The notes below the pieces were generated by a model. That model saw only the letters and a program-made list of their open reading frames with translations. It searched no databases and was not told the DNA's origin. A DNA stretch of 64,000 bases, taken from NCBI GenBank assembly GCA_946902875.1, contig OX336345.1:5921395-5985394 (forward strand), written 5' to 3'. The stretch's first letter is position 1. Each line of letters opens with the position of its first letter. Below are positions 20,598 through 30,697 of the stretch, in pieces. The DNA is from Nematopogon swammerdamellus. Its lineage: Eukaryota > Arthropoda > Insecta > Lepidoptera > Adelidae. Position numbers and translations under genes: made by a program.

Positions 20598-20735
20598 TCA
20601 ACCTGACACGGTTGTCTACAATCTACATAATACACCCGTGATGTCATCCTTGCACACCTTGGTGAATTAGGTGCCGTGTCAGTGCGTCCTTCGGTCGTGC
20701 TGGCTACGCCGAAGTGGATGAAAAAAAAAACAGAT
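20598..20735 (-). mobile_element. Diverged SINE-A tail
   Basis: ACCTGACACGGTTGTCTACA, CCGTGATGTCATCC and GAATTAGGTGCCGTGTCAGT correspond to the SINE-A 3' part. Spacing and sequence are more diverged than in most copies. Confidence 0.55.
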
Positions 20736-20844
20736 TATTAAAAAATAAAACAAACAATCCGATTGCGTTAAAAATCTTCAACGAAAAGAAGAAAAACAAG
20801 CTAGCAAATTATCCGACCATTATAGTCCGACCCTGCCAGGGTGT

Positions 20845-21066
20845 GTGCTTAACATTGAGCCAATTTGTCGCACCGCCGAGCGAGATTTCCGCCATAATAA
20901 CCAAATATTATTATATTCTGAGAGCTGCCTAAAGTGCGGACTAAGCGCTCCAGTATATCTTTTATCTTCCGCACTGCGAAACTCTGGAATGCACTTCCTC
21001 GATGTGTTTCCTTCAGTGTATGACTTGGGATCATTCAAGAGACGCGTAAAAAAAAAATTGTTATAA
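20845..21066 (+). mobile_element. LINE reverse-transcriptase C-terminal remnant
   Basis: Plus-strand translation ends SVYDLGSFKRRVKKKLL, and a preceding segment in a shifted frame carries a RTAKLWNALP-like motif (from GCACTGCGAAACTCTGGAAT). This is the C-terminus of a Jockey/CR1-group reverse transcriptase, frameshifted and inactive. Its end overlaps the left edge of the long inverted repeat at 21048. Confidence 0.6.
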
Positions 21067-21692
21067 AAAACTAAAACCCGTCTACGAAAAAGCAAATTAT
21101 GAAAATAGTTTAACTATAACTAAAAATAACAAAATAATGTTTTCCATATAATTTATCAGATACAGCATTTCTCTTTTTATATTGATTTTACCTTAGCACT
21201 AACTCTATAAATTTTGATAAATTTATTATTTTTAACGTTCTAAATATAGAGCCGTGGTCGGGCGTTTTTCGTTCAACAAGACAAGTGAGGCCCTCGTCGT
21301 GCATTATTAGAGCGCGGAACTTAGGACGGCCATCGCCAATGTGTCATACTGGCTTCTTTTTGTAAGATCAGTCAGAGCCAATCTAAAATTATTATAAGTA
21401 GATATATAGGTACATACCGAACGTCAACGGCTATAATGCACAACGACGGTCTCACTTGTCTTGTTGAACGAAGAACGCCCGACCACGGCTCTATATTTAG
21501 AACGTTAAAAATAATAAATTTTTCAAAATTTATAGAGTTAGTGCTAAGGTAAAATCAACATAAAAAGAGAAATGCTGTATCTGATAAATTATATGGAAAA
21601 CATTATTTTGTTATTTTTAGTTATAGTTAAACTATTTTCATAATTTGCTTTTTCGTAGACGGGTTTTAGTTTTTTATAACAATTTTTTTTTT
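21048..21692. mobile_element. Large inverted-repeat (foldback) element
   Basis: Arms of about 260 bp (21048-21307 and 21433-21692) are near-identical reverse complements around a roughly 125-bp spacer. The outer ends read AAAAAATTGTTATAAAAAAC and its complement. The arms contain GCCGTGGTCGGGCGTT and CAACAAGACAAGTGAG. There is no coding sequence. Part of the right end (GTAGTCGGGTTTTAGTTTTT, 21715-21750) is repeated just outside, suggesting slippage or an older copy. Confidence 0.8.
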
Positions 21693-21817
21693 ATTTAAAC
21701 GATTTTCATAATTAGCTTTTACGTAGTCGGGTTTTAGTTTTTTATAACTTATTTTTTTTATTTTAGGCTTTTTTAAAAACTGCATACTTTAAATGTTGTA
21801 TGTAACTCGTATATTGA

Positions 21818-22109
21818 TTTTTTTATGGAATCTGACACATCACCTACAGGCTACAACATCCGTGATGTCAGCCCATAACACCGGGTGAACTTGGTGCCAC
21901 GTCAGTGCTTCCCTTCGGTCGTACCGGCTACACTAAATACATAGCCGTTTCTACCGACCTTTCATTCAGTGCGGTGCGGTGGTACCAACACGGGCGGGTT
22001 AAACCCTACCACCTAGTAATATAAGAAGGAAGTCATATCCCTTAGTCGCCTTTTACGACATGCACGGGGAGAGATACAGTGGGGCTATTCTTTTATATAA
22101 GTACCGGCT
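21818..22109 (-). mobile_element. SINE-A body with module X 5' end
   Basis: This has the same arrangement as 13527-13850: ACATCCGTGATGTCAGCCCA, GGTGAACTTGGTGCCACGTC, a body with CCTACCACCTAGTAATATAA, then TAGTCGCCTTTTACGACATG and GTGGGGCTATTC. Part of the tail-side GGTTGGCTAC block is missing. Confidence 0.7.
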
Positions 22110-22439
22110 TGATAATATGCGTCCGTTTATTTGTCGTGATCTCTATTTGAAACTAAAGTTTTCTGCAAATAGCGCATGAGTGAGTACCTACATATATATA
22201 CAAATTATGTCTATTTGAACGATGTATAGTCTTAAAGTATAATGAAAAGTCAGTCAGAGCAAGACCGAAGACTGAGCTGTGTAAGTACACGATTTTCTTT
22301 GTCTATGTAAGTAAATATATCTGGCTGGGGTGAAGCGGATTCGGGAAGTAAGTAAACCAATCAGTTCAAGGCCGAAGACCGAGGGAGGTTTCAGGTTGTA
22401 CATAGTTGAATAATGTACTCACTCGAAGCAGGTAAGCCA
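22110..22439. other. Unassigned DNA
   Basis: It contains weak matches to the minisatellite motif (AAGACCGAAGACTGAGCTG near 22261 and AAGGCCGAAGACCGAGG near 22367), but no repeat structure. Confidence 0.4.
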
Positions 22440-23010
22440 CTAAGGCGAGGCAAAAGCTACTGATATTATTTTTATAGTAAGCGCGACATGTGGCGCCGAG
22501 CCACCCATAAGGTGTCTAGCGACGCCCATGGACATTCGGTAGCTTGCGGAGGCTGCGAATGCCATGTCGGCCTGACAGGTGCCCAGGTTGAAGGACCCGA
22601 GACTGTACTTGGGGGAAAATATTTCTCTCTGGTTGTATTTCAACAGGCTCTGATTTAACTATGTATTCCTACCGAGTTGCAGTGGTTTTAGATCGCGGGA
22701 CATTTGGGAGTCACCTACTATTCGCACGGCTCGACGCTGGATCGAGTCCAGAGGCGCCAGCTGGTATTTGACTGAGCCATCCCATAGGTGCGAGCAGTAC
22801 CGAATCTGCGGCCTTGCCCTCGATGTCACGCCGGAAGTTTAGATCGTGCGAAAATTCGACTCGGAGGACCCCGAGGTGGTCGCAAAATTTAAGTGGCGTG
22901 CCTTGGTAGGAAGGAGCTGGTGTGAACGCCGCTCTCTTCGCACTGAACGCGCAAACTTGTATCTTGGAGGTATTTAACTTGACCAACTTGCTACGGCCCA
23001 TTCGGAAATA
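22440..23010 (-). pseudogene. LINE B reverse-transcriptase remnant
   Basis: Three minus-strand blocks in order match the end of a non-LTR reverse transcriptase. The first is LNTSKIQVCAFSAKRAAF with LGVLRVEFSHDLNFRRDIEG. The second is RYCSHLWDGSVKYQLAPLD with SIQRRAVRIVGDS. The third is FSPKYSLGSFN followed by the LINE B 3' region. Deletions and frameshifts separate the blocks. This links the short LINE B tails elsewhere to a Jockey/CR1-group element. Confidence 0.7.
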
Positions 23011-23040
23011 GAGCCGAGTGTTTGCTCAAGTTCAGACACA

Positions 23041-23460
23041 AGTCTTCGCCTCTTCTCATCCACATCCCGCCTAGTTGAAGGGTAACTGGTGTAGAACCCG
23101 TGTTCCGTACTCTCGTATGTATAACAATGATATGTTGCCCCCTGAATGCTACGCCCACGCCTTCAACGTTAGCAAGGCTCAGTGCTGCGCATTATCTGCG
23201 AAGGTCGATTTGAAGGTCCTTTTGCTTTCCAAGCCAGTTTCTAAGTCAGCGTCATACCTGTCTGGAAGCACCTGAACCTCCTGGGCACCGCCATTTCCAA
23301 AGACGTAGGTTTCCGGCAACTAATCGAGTCTAGGGCTAAAACTGCACCCAGAAAATTGGGAATACTTTCCGCAATCGGCGGTTCTTCTCTTCCACAATAT
23401 CCCGCTTAGCTGAAGGGTAACTTGAATCCGAAAATATTGTAGGTATTAGGTATATTTAAT
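23041..23460 (+). pseudogene. Second LINE reverse-transcriptase remnant, opposite strand
   Basis: Plus-strand translation gives FNVSKAQCCALSAKVD, then in another frame LNLLGTAISKDVGFRQLIES and RAKTAPRKLGILSAI. This is the same region (after the YADD motif) as in the neighbouring minus-strand remnant but a different lineage. ATCCCGCCTAGTTGAAGGGT and ATCCCGCTTAGCTGAAGGGT flank it as a direct repeat. Confidence 0.6.
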
Positions 23461-23469
23461 GTACCTACC

Positions 23470-23893
23470 TTTTTTTATGGAAACTTGACACGGTTGGCTA
23501 CATCACCTACAACATCCGTGATGTCAGCCCATAACACCGGGTGAACTAGGTGCCATGTCAGTGCTTCCCTTCATATCGCGCCGGCTACACTGAACTGGAC
23601 GGAAAACACGAACTATTTACAATCCGTTTCGACCGACGTTTCGCTCAGTGCGGTGGTACCAACCCGGCCGGGATAAACCCTACCACCTAGTAAGGTAAGA
23701 AGGGAAGGGACCTACAGTTTAACGTGGTATCCGAACCACGGTCAGCCTCCAACAGTCGGGCGATCATCCATCCAATAACTGACCGCACCATTAAGCTGCC
23801 GAGGCTGACGATCCCTTAGTCGACTTTTACGACATGCGACGGGGAGAGATGCAGTGGGGCTATTCTTTTTAAGTACCGACCCCACACGGTACA
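23470..23893 (-). mobile_element. Complete SINE-A directly downstream of module X
   Basis: From the poly-T side: the SINE-A tail and body, then the composite head (T-arm GTATCCGAACCACGG, 5S-like AACTGACCGCACC, ending GCCGAGGCTGAC at about 23809). Module X follows immediately (TAGTCGACTTTTACGACATG to CACACGGTAC, to 23893). It is the only copy here with both the tRNA/5S head and module X. Confidence 0.75.
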
Positions 23894-24365
23894 CCTACAC
23901 TACATATTATGATTACACTAGATCTATGCCTACATGGACATTTAATACCAATTTATTTTAGCATAGTACTGTATCTAATAATTATATATCTATATAAAAT
24001 TTGCGGTAGATCAGTGAGTAAGTATGTAGGTATATCACCAACAATACCATGTTGCTTCTTCGCGTCGCGTCGTCGTCGTCGAGCGTCATCGGTGTATGTA
24101 ACGTACCGAAACCGAGGGGGCGCGCGGCGCGGGGCGCGTACGGGCGACCACGCTTCATCGAGAATAATCGCGATTCATACATGCGCCACACATTATGCTC
24201 TATTTCTCTGTACACATAAGTTTAATAGATAGCAAAGTATATATTTTTGGAATCGTAATTTAATTACCTTTAATTTGATACCCCACTCAATATATTTTGA
24301 AAAACTAATTTGACATTTTGAGGCCGTGCGTCCGCCATTTTGAATTTTGAAAATTGTTATATAGC
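23894..24365. other. Unassigned DNA
   Basis: A CpG-rich patch at 24055-24145 (CGTCGCGTCGTCGTCGTCG) has no supported product. The rest is AT-rich. Confidence 0.45.
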
Positions 24366-24600
24366 CTATGACACTCCCGTGAATAAGACAAATCCACTGG
24401 CATAAGAATTATTCAAATCGGCCCAGTACTTTAGGCTGTAGAGTGGAATATAGATAGTCACATACATACATACATACATACATACATACATACATACATA
24501 CATACATACATACATACATACATACATACATACATACATACACGCCAAACTCATAACCCTTCCTTTTTTGGCTTCGCCGTAGTCGGGTAAAAAGGCATCT
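24366..24600 (+). mobile_element. Element with a (CATA)n core and J-like right end
   Basis: ATTCAAATCGGCCCAGTACT is followed by about 80 bp of CATA repeats (24461-24541), then CGCCAAACTCATAACCCTTC and GTAGTCGGGTAAAAA. The right end resembles that of element J (CTTATAACACCCC and GTCGGGGG), so it is probably a related family. The microsatellite accounts for the repetitive open frames here. Confidence 0.5.
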
Positions 24601-24689
24601 GTCACGCCGGCACGGCATTCGCAGCCCCCGTTCTAAAACGAATGCTTTTGGGCGTCGTCGTCGGCTCAACAATCCATGCTGACGGCGCC

Positions 24690-24848
24690 AAAATAAGAAA
24701 AAAACAAAAAAAAAATTCTGGGAAAATTTCAACCGGCTACCTATTACGGCTCAAAAGATATTGTCCTCGGCCAGACGGACAAACAGACGGCGGCGTTGGC
24801 TTAGTACTTAAAGGCTTCCGTAACCGTACGGTACGGAATCCTAAAAAA
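24690..24848 (+). mobile_element. Repeat C, right part
   Basis: AAAATTTCAACCGGCTACCT, CAGACGGACAAACAGACGGC and GTACGGTACGGAATCCTAAA correspond to the right half of repeat C. The left half is absent, and a 40-bp LINE B scrap (GTCACGCCGGCACGGCATTC) lies just upstream at about 24600-24640. Confidence 0.6.
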
Positions 24849-24916
24849 GACTGGGCTCTATACTGAAATACTAGAAAGAAACACTATACCGCAAGAGTTA
24901 CATAAAGCGTGCAATC

Positions 24917-25249
24917 TTTTTTTTTTTTTTTTTTTTATTGAAACTGACACCGTTGGCTACATCACCTACAACATCCGTGATGTCAGCCCATAACACCGGA
25001 TGAACTTGGTGCCACGTCAGTGCTTCCCTTCGGTCGTGCCGGCTATACTGAACTGGACGGAAAACACAAACTATTTACATAGCCGTTTCGACCGACCTTT
25101 CATTCAGTGCGGTGGTACCAACCCGGGCGGGTAAACCCTACCACCTAGTAATATAAGAAGGGAGTCATATCCCTTAGTCGCCTTTTACGACATACACGGG
25201 GAGAGATGCAGTGGGGCTATTCTTTTAAAGTACCGGCCCCACACGGTAC
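24917..25249 (-). mobile_element. SINE-A body with module X 5' end
   Basis: A 20-base poly-T is followed by a well-preserved body (GGCTACATCACCTACAACAT, TACCAACCCGGGCGGGTAAA) and module X to CACACGGTAC. It is among the least diverged copies of this arrangement in the window, suggesting relatively recent insertion. Confidence 0.8.
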
Positions 25250-25319
25250 TCCATCTGGATTGCATACTTAATTCCGTAGTTATCGATTATACCCTATAGC
25301 CACTTTATACTACACAACT

Positions 25320-25425
25320 GAAGGGAAGCACTGACATGGCACCTAGTTCACCAAGGTGTTATATGGGCTGACATCACACATGTAGTAGGTGATGTAGCCA
25401 ACCGAGTCATTTTCCATAAAAAAAA
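25320..25425 (+). mobile_element. SINE-A tail
   Basis: GAAGGGAAGCACTGACATGG, CACCTAGTTCACCAAGGTGT and GTAGGTGATGTAGCCAACCG end in CATAAAAAAAA. It is 5'-truncated. Confidence 0.7.
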
Positions 25426-25781
25426 CCGTCAAAATATTTGGATTTTTTTTCAAACCTCTTTTAACCGACTTTAAAATGAAGGGTTAGCGGTAATAAATGC
25501 ACGCCGTTATTGTAGCGCGGTTGAAACTGTTTCCTGGATTAGCTCGAGTCTACAACAGCTCTGCGCAGACAGGAACGCCATCTGTAGTCGGCTCGGCGCG
25601 ACGACGACGGCGACCGGAAGCACAAACGACTCACGGTTAAAAAACAAACCCACCCCACGGAGTTAACTAGCTGCATAAAAACGTTAAGCGTTTTTATGTA
25701 CCAGTTATTTGTTTTTTAATGAGGGGGTTGTAACGAAAGCTTATTTATAACAAGGACGACGACGTAGGGTCCCGTTCCGTG
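25426..25781. other. Unassigned DNA with a perfect hairpin
   Basis: CATAAAAACG and CGTTTTTATG form a perfect 10-bp stem around TTAAG (25674-25698). Outer GTTAAAAAACAAA and TTTGTTTTTTAA also pair, so a small inverted-repeat element may span about 25636-25722. The CTTTTAACCGACTTTAAAA at about 25459 resembles an end of element K. Confidence 0.45.
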
Positions 25782-26121
25782 AGTACATACATACATACAT
25801 ACATAACACACACGCTGTAACCCGACAATCAGGGTAAGCAGAGTAATTGGTGTTTTGCTGCAAGAACTCTGGAAAATTTCAACACAACATCGACCACCAC
25901 GTTTTGCAAAGTATTCGGGCAAGATAACTATAAAGAAGCAAGTAACGCACAAAGACCCACCTGCTGCACGACTCGATGGAAGGACCGCGCCAAGGTGATA
26001 GGCGGCAAGCCTGTCGCCCTTTTGCACGGCATCTCGTCCTTATCCCTTAGTCGCCTTTTACGACATGCACGGCGAGAGAGGCAGTGGGGCTATTCTTTTC
26101 AAGTACCGGCCTCACACAGTA
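25782..26121 (-). mobile_element. Family E repeat, nearly complete
   Basis: The left end is a CATA tract (tail), then ACACGCTGTAACCCGACAAT, GGGTAAGCAGAGTAATTGGT, CAACATCGACCACCACGTTT, GACAAGATAACT-like and GACCCACCTGCTGCACGACT blocks. Module X follows at the right (TAGTCGCCTTTTACGACATG to GGCCTCACACAGTAC). It is the best reference copy of family E here. Confidence 0.75.
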
Positions 26122-26284
26122 CGTCACGTGAGTGTACCTACATATAGTGGAATGAGCGAATGGAGAAAGTATAATTTATTTATTACTTTATTTCAGCCAA
26201 CTAGGGCAAAACTAAACAAACAAACAGAAATCATGAAAGATTATTAACCTAAAAATAATATTACTTTTTATCCACTTATGCTTG

Positions 26285-26525
26285 TATAGCCGTGCCCGCG
26301 GCTCCGCCCGCTCTCATATTTGACTTCACTGCTAACCTCATACATAAGCCATTTAGCGTGATAGAAAGTAGCCTATAGTTGATGGGAAAAATCAAGCTAT
26401 CCGTAGATTTTTTTTATTAAAATCGGTTCAGTGGTTCTCGAGTTATAAGCGGACAGACAGACATACACTCAGACACTCAGACAGAAAGCAGACGTTGGAT
26501 TTTATTATAGGTAAGGAAGGAAGGA
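26285..26525 (-). mobile_element. Helitron-like family I, single copy
   Basis: GTGCCCGCGGCTCCGCCCGC (terminal hairpin), CACTGCTAACCTCATACATA, GCGTGATAGAAAGTAGCC, GTTCAGTGGTTCTCGAGTTA and a GACA/CAGA tract match each arm of 10177-10610. It ends with a GGAA repeat (about 26512-26528). Confidence 0.65.
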
Positions 26526-26604
26526 AGGGTACCAATAGTGGCCCAGATGCAAATTTCCAAAGTCTACTACGTACGGGAGTTCGCGAAAGCCTTTTTTATT
26601 TATT

Positions 26605-27395
26605 TTTAGGGATCCGTATCCATTACTAAGCCTACGCCGTCTCTGTCTTAACTGTCCGTCCGTCCGTCTGAGACGTATCTTTTGAACCGTGATAGGGTTA
26701 TGGCTGATATTTTATTTTTTTATTGTTTCCGAACTAGGTGGCTGTTCCCGAGCTCGAAGCCTCAGGCGCAGCCAATTTCACTCCCGAGGAGGTTCCAGTC
26801 CGGCTTGGAGGTGGATTAATGTCGCTGGAGAAAGGCTATTAACCCGCGATTTGAAGATCCGTGGATTGGTAGGAGTGGGGAAAGATATTCCCCACTAGCC
26901 CGTTCCACTCCTTTGCAGTGCGGCATAAGAACGATTTAGATAATCGTGCAGTTCGAAGAACTCTTCTGTCCACTACAAAGGGGTGTTCCGCGAGAGTATC
27001 GCGGGTTTGGCGAAGGCGAACAGGAGGAGAAGGGATAAGGGAAGCAATTTCGTCAGAGCAGCGGCCATAGTAGTACCGATAAAACAGGCTCAATGACCCA
27101 ACGATACATCTGTGCTTTAGAGGTCCTTTGTGAGTACAGAACAGAGTCACCAATGCCAATGGATATGCCAATAAATAATAAAACAAAACAATAAGTAATA
27201 AATAAAGGGGTCCCCATACAAGAAATGTGCTAAAAATCGATTAATACATATTCTCGCTACTAAATCATAGATGGCGCCACAGGTAATGTGCATTGAAGAC
27301 AGACAAAAGATAGACCAGGTTTTGACAGGTATGATATATCGGATCTACGGAACCCTACGTGCGTGAGTAAAACTTGCACTTGACCGATTTTTATT
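26605..27395 (-). mobile_element. Repeat C split by a LINE insertion
   Basis: The right part of a C element (AGGGATCCGTATCCATTACT and the GTCC microsatellite to ATGGCTGATATTTTATTT) lies at 26605-26715. The rest (GGGGTCCCCATACAAGAAAT, AGATGGCGCCAC, CTACGGAACCCTACGTGCGT) lies at 27205-27395. Joining the two restores the order seen at 17346-17740. The insert is the LINE M 3' end. Confidence 0.65.
26716..27190 (-). pseudogene. LINE M reverse-transcriptase C-terminus
   Basis: Minus-strand translation contains LFYRYYYGRCSDEIASLIP, EHPFVVDRRVLRTARLSKS and FLCRTAKEWNGLVGNIFPH. This is the end of a reverse transcriptase from a lineage distinct from LINE B but in the same Jockey/CR1 group. It is 5'-truncated. 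Related copies are at 36350-36756 and 39725-39960. Confidence 0.7.
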
Positions 27396-28330
27396 TATTC
27401 TTAAAAATAACCTAGCTATGTACATGGAATGAGATGGATGGGCGTACATTTTGCCGAGTATAATATACCAGGTCACTCAGTATACAGCCTGGCTGCGCTG
27501 CGCTTTACCTACCGTCACATCCTTTCCTTGGCACCAGAGAGAGGCACAGAGTGGCGTTGCGTATATAGCCGGCTACTGCGTTCTCTAAAATAAATTATCT
27601 CGATCCGAAATATATTTAGACGAGCAAAGAATTGTGAGCAATTTTTGAAAATTCAGTAGACGCTCTCCACCTGCACGACACAAAAAATAGGCTGGTTTAT
27701 AACGACCTGGCATGTCGTTTGTTGATTTGATTTGAAATTGAAATACCTTCATTGTAGCGATTTGCAAAATTTCCCAGCGCAGATCTTGCGTGGTGTTTCG
27801 GGAGGAGAGGTGTCACTGGCTGTGTCTGACTGCACAGGCATGCCGAGGGGGTCAAACCCATACCACTCCAACCCGAACCCAAAAAACTTCCTTGTGTAAT
27901 TTCATTTTTTTGCACACCAACTAGGCATGCAATGCTCCGACCACCTAGAACTCGTAGAGATATTGTCGTTCGTTTATTTTTTTTCTAGGCTCGTTCCAGT
28001 ATTGAAATTTCCTTTGATCAAATCTGAAACCTCCTCCCCCACCTCGCGCATGAACCACAATTCTGGGCTGGCCCGTTTCTGACTTCGTCAATTTGACTGA
28101 CCGTTGAGCACAGCCACCCATGACAGTTCTAGCACAGGAGCATCTCCGTCCATATTGTATCGGATGGAGTAGCAGGCTCGTTGCTGCCAAGTGGTAAACT
28201 CCCCGGAGCGACGTCACCGCTTAATCTGAGGCGCATCGCCTCCGCTACCGTCTCCGTTGACCCTCCTAATCTCCACCCGTAACCGGCGCCCACTTGCACT
28301 ACCGGAAGATAACTCATAACCGCATATTAA
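27396..28330. other. Unclassified tract, partly GC-rich
   Basis: About 27690-28330 is a GC-richer segment with minus-strand frames including VVQVGAGYGWRLGGSTETV. I do not recognise the product. The composition differs from its AT-rich surroundings, so it may be part of an unrecognised retroelement. No terminal repeats were found. Confidence 0.35.
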
Positions 28331-29041
28331 ATGGAGTTCATATCAGCATGGCCACCGATCGCGAGGCCGATGAGTGAGTTACTCTTCACAAAGGTAACTA
28401 AATGGCAGACAATGGAACCGTGGTGTCAACAAAACAGTCCCTTATGTCTCAGGAAATTTTCAAGTTGCAATTCACCAACTAATAGAGACAACGGTGTTCG
28501 TGGTATCATTCGTAACAATAAATTTGCCATTACACAGATTAATAACGTCATTCGTCCCCATCGTTGCGGCAGCATGTTGAATAGGTGTCGCCGCATAAGC
28601 AGCTACAAGCACAAGCTACACGTAACTGGACGGCGTCCAATAAATTACTCATCTAACACTCCATCGCGCCCAGATATTCACACCGCAAGCAGCTTTCATT
28701 TAAATTGAAACACATTCCAATTTCAAACGACGCGAGCCGCGTGGCGGAGGAGTTGACGCCGACGAGGGTGAATTCCAAATTCAAGCGGCGCGCAAGATGG
28801 CGGCGTGCGGGAAACATTCGGCGCCCGTCATCGAAGGAAAGTTAAGATATTCATAAAGAGAATCATCAAAGAGGAGCGGCGTGAAACGGTTTACGATCAC
28901 CGACGGAGACATATTACGAGCGGAATGAACACGACGCAACTTGTCGCAGAGTTATTTTGATCGCGCTCCCGGCTCTTCTGTTCCCGGCATATAAACTGCT
29001 TCTGGAGAAGATAGATCTCACATTGTTGTGAACTGCTAAAC
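28331..29041. other. Unassigned DNA
   Basis: A 125-codon plus-strand open frame (28331-28708) lacks a recognisable domain, and nothing nearby supports it as a gene. About 28730-28900 is CpG-rich. Confidence 0.4.
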
Positions 29042-29268
29042 TCATCAGCACAGATGCCACGCTTCGAGGCACTTTCTCTAGATAGGTAGATACTCAATGT
29101 TAGAAGGAATATCTGTTGTCTTCAATTGTTGTCTTCACGATAAGCTAATTCATCAGCACAGATGCCACGCTTCGAGACACTTTCTGTTGATAGATAGACA
29201 CTCAATGTCAGATAAGGAATATCAGGTGTCCTTAATTGTAACGGTCTTCACGATAAGCTAATAAATTA
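29042..29268 (+). repeat. Two-unit tandem duplication (about 112 bp)
   Basis: TCATCAGCACAGATGCCACG, then CGAGGCACTTTCT, GATAGGTAGATACTCAATGT and TCTTCACGATAAGCTAAT recur with the same order from about 29151. The units are about 85-90% alike. No gene overlaps them. Confidence 0.7.
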
Positions 29269-30351
29269 TTACATAGTAACTAATAGTAATGAACGGTTCT
29301 ATTTGCATTTGAATGAAGAGGTCGCCTTGTCTAATAACAATAAGGTGAAAGAATAAAATTTCTGTAAAACTTCACAATTTTTTCTGTAGACCACTGCCCC
29401 ATTTGATGTCAAGGAGATCCTTCACGATCCACTAGCTTCCTCTGCTCTCCTTGGGTGGCATTTTCTGTCCCGTGTTGGCAGTCTGGGCTCTCTAGTATTT
29501 CTATTTTGGTAGCCGGAGATGAACTCATTGATCTTTTACTCCTTTCGTATAAATGATGCGTATCTTCTTAATCTCCTGAACCGGACGACATTTGATTACT
29601 TGCCAGATATGTGTTACAATCTTTGTTACATCAGCTTTTAGAAAAGATTTAGGTACAATCTTAGTAATATTGTAAATTTGTTTCTGTCTGATTCAGATAC
29701 CTGTGTTTATGTAATTTCAATCAATCAGTACTAATTCTTTCTTAACAAAGATAGATATGTGGTTGATATGATATCTATCTGAAATCCAAGGAGCCTTGAA
29801 CCAGACCAGTCTAGCCCGGGCGGTGTGGCCCGATCGTTGTTCTGTGATGAAATCAATATATGTGGTGATTTGGAATGCTGAATGTGGACTGTAGGATGTG
29901 TGGATTTCAGACCTTAGTTCCATAGGCGTGATTCCGTCGGTATTTCCTGCTTACGGTTTTCGGTGGTATCCAGGGTCGACCCTTTCTTGATTGGAATGTC
30001 CTTTTAATGTTCTTGCTCCATTAAAAATGATGAACTTTCTTTTTGTCACCGGTTGGTTGTTGGAAGTCAGGGAGAATGAATGTGAATGAAATTATGATAT
30101 GGAGGTAGGATGGAAACGAATTTTTAATTTTACACATGAAATTTTCGACCTACCTACTATAATATCCTTGCCATATAAAATTTAGTGATGCCAATGAAAT
30201 ATATTCAAAATCCCTAAAATGTGAAGAATAACCAATATGTATGGTACTTACGTAAACCCCTGATAACATTGCAACGTTTCGGTTTTAGGATACATTTTAT
30301 AGAAAATGAATAATCTTCATGTTGTAGAAAATGAGTAGGTATTACTAAATC
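29269..30351. other. Unclassified tract
   Basis: About 29380-30070 differs in composition from its surroundings and carries a 68-codon minus-strand frame (HSAFQITTYIDFITEQRSGH) that I do not recognise. It shares no block with other repeats in this window. Confidence 0.35.
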
Positions 30352-30674
30352 GCACTTTTGGTGATATTCTTGAAAAATTGCCCAGAAGTTAGAACTCGAG
30401 GTTGTATTAAGTTTTCACCTAGGTGAATCAAAAAACCTTTTTTTTTTTTGTGAAACTAACACTTTTGGCTTCATCGCCTATTACATCCGTGATGTCAGTC
30501 CATAACACCTCGGTGAACTAGGTGCCATGTCAGTGCTTCCCTTCTGTCGTTATTACAATAATATTTAATTTTTTTTAGATTTTCCTATTGCGTGAGTCTC
30601 TAGATTGAGTATTATTATGTTTTTAAGTTTTGTCAATATTGTCCTCAAAAATTTAAAATTTTCACCAAAAGTGC
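30352..30674. repeat. Inverted-repeat pair enclosing a SINE-A fragment
   Basis: GCACTTTTGGTGA (30352-30364) and TCACCAAAAGTGC (30662-30674) are perfect inverted 13-mers. Between them, about 30432-30545, is a SINE-A tail fragment on the minus strand (poly-T, CATCGCCTATTACATCCGTG, GTGAACTAGGTGCCATGTCA). A small MITE hit by a SINE is one explanation. Confidence 0.45.
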
Positions 30675-30697
30675 AAATTATTAATACGTAATTTTTC

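Noticed and set aside
24366..24732. Frames with repeated MYVC
   Set aside because: Artefact of the CATA microsatellite.
28331..28708. 125-codon frame
   Set aside because: No recognised domain, codon pattern unremarkable, no neighbouring exon-like frames.
29380..30070. LTR retrotransposon of the copia type
   Set aside because: A few phrases looked suggestive, but no protease, integrase or reverse-transcriptase motif, LTR pair or primer-binding site could be identified.
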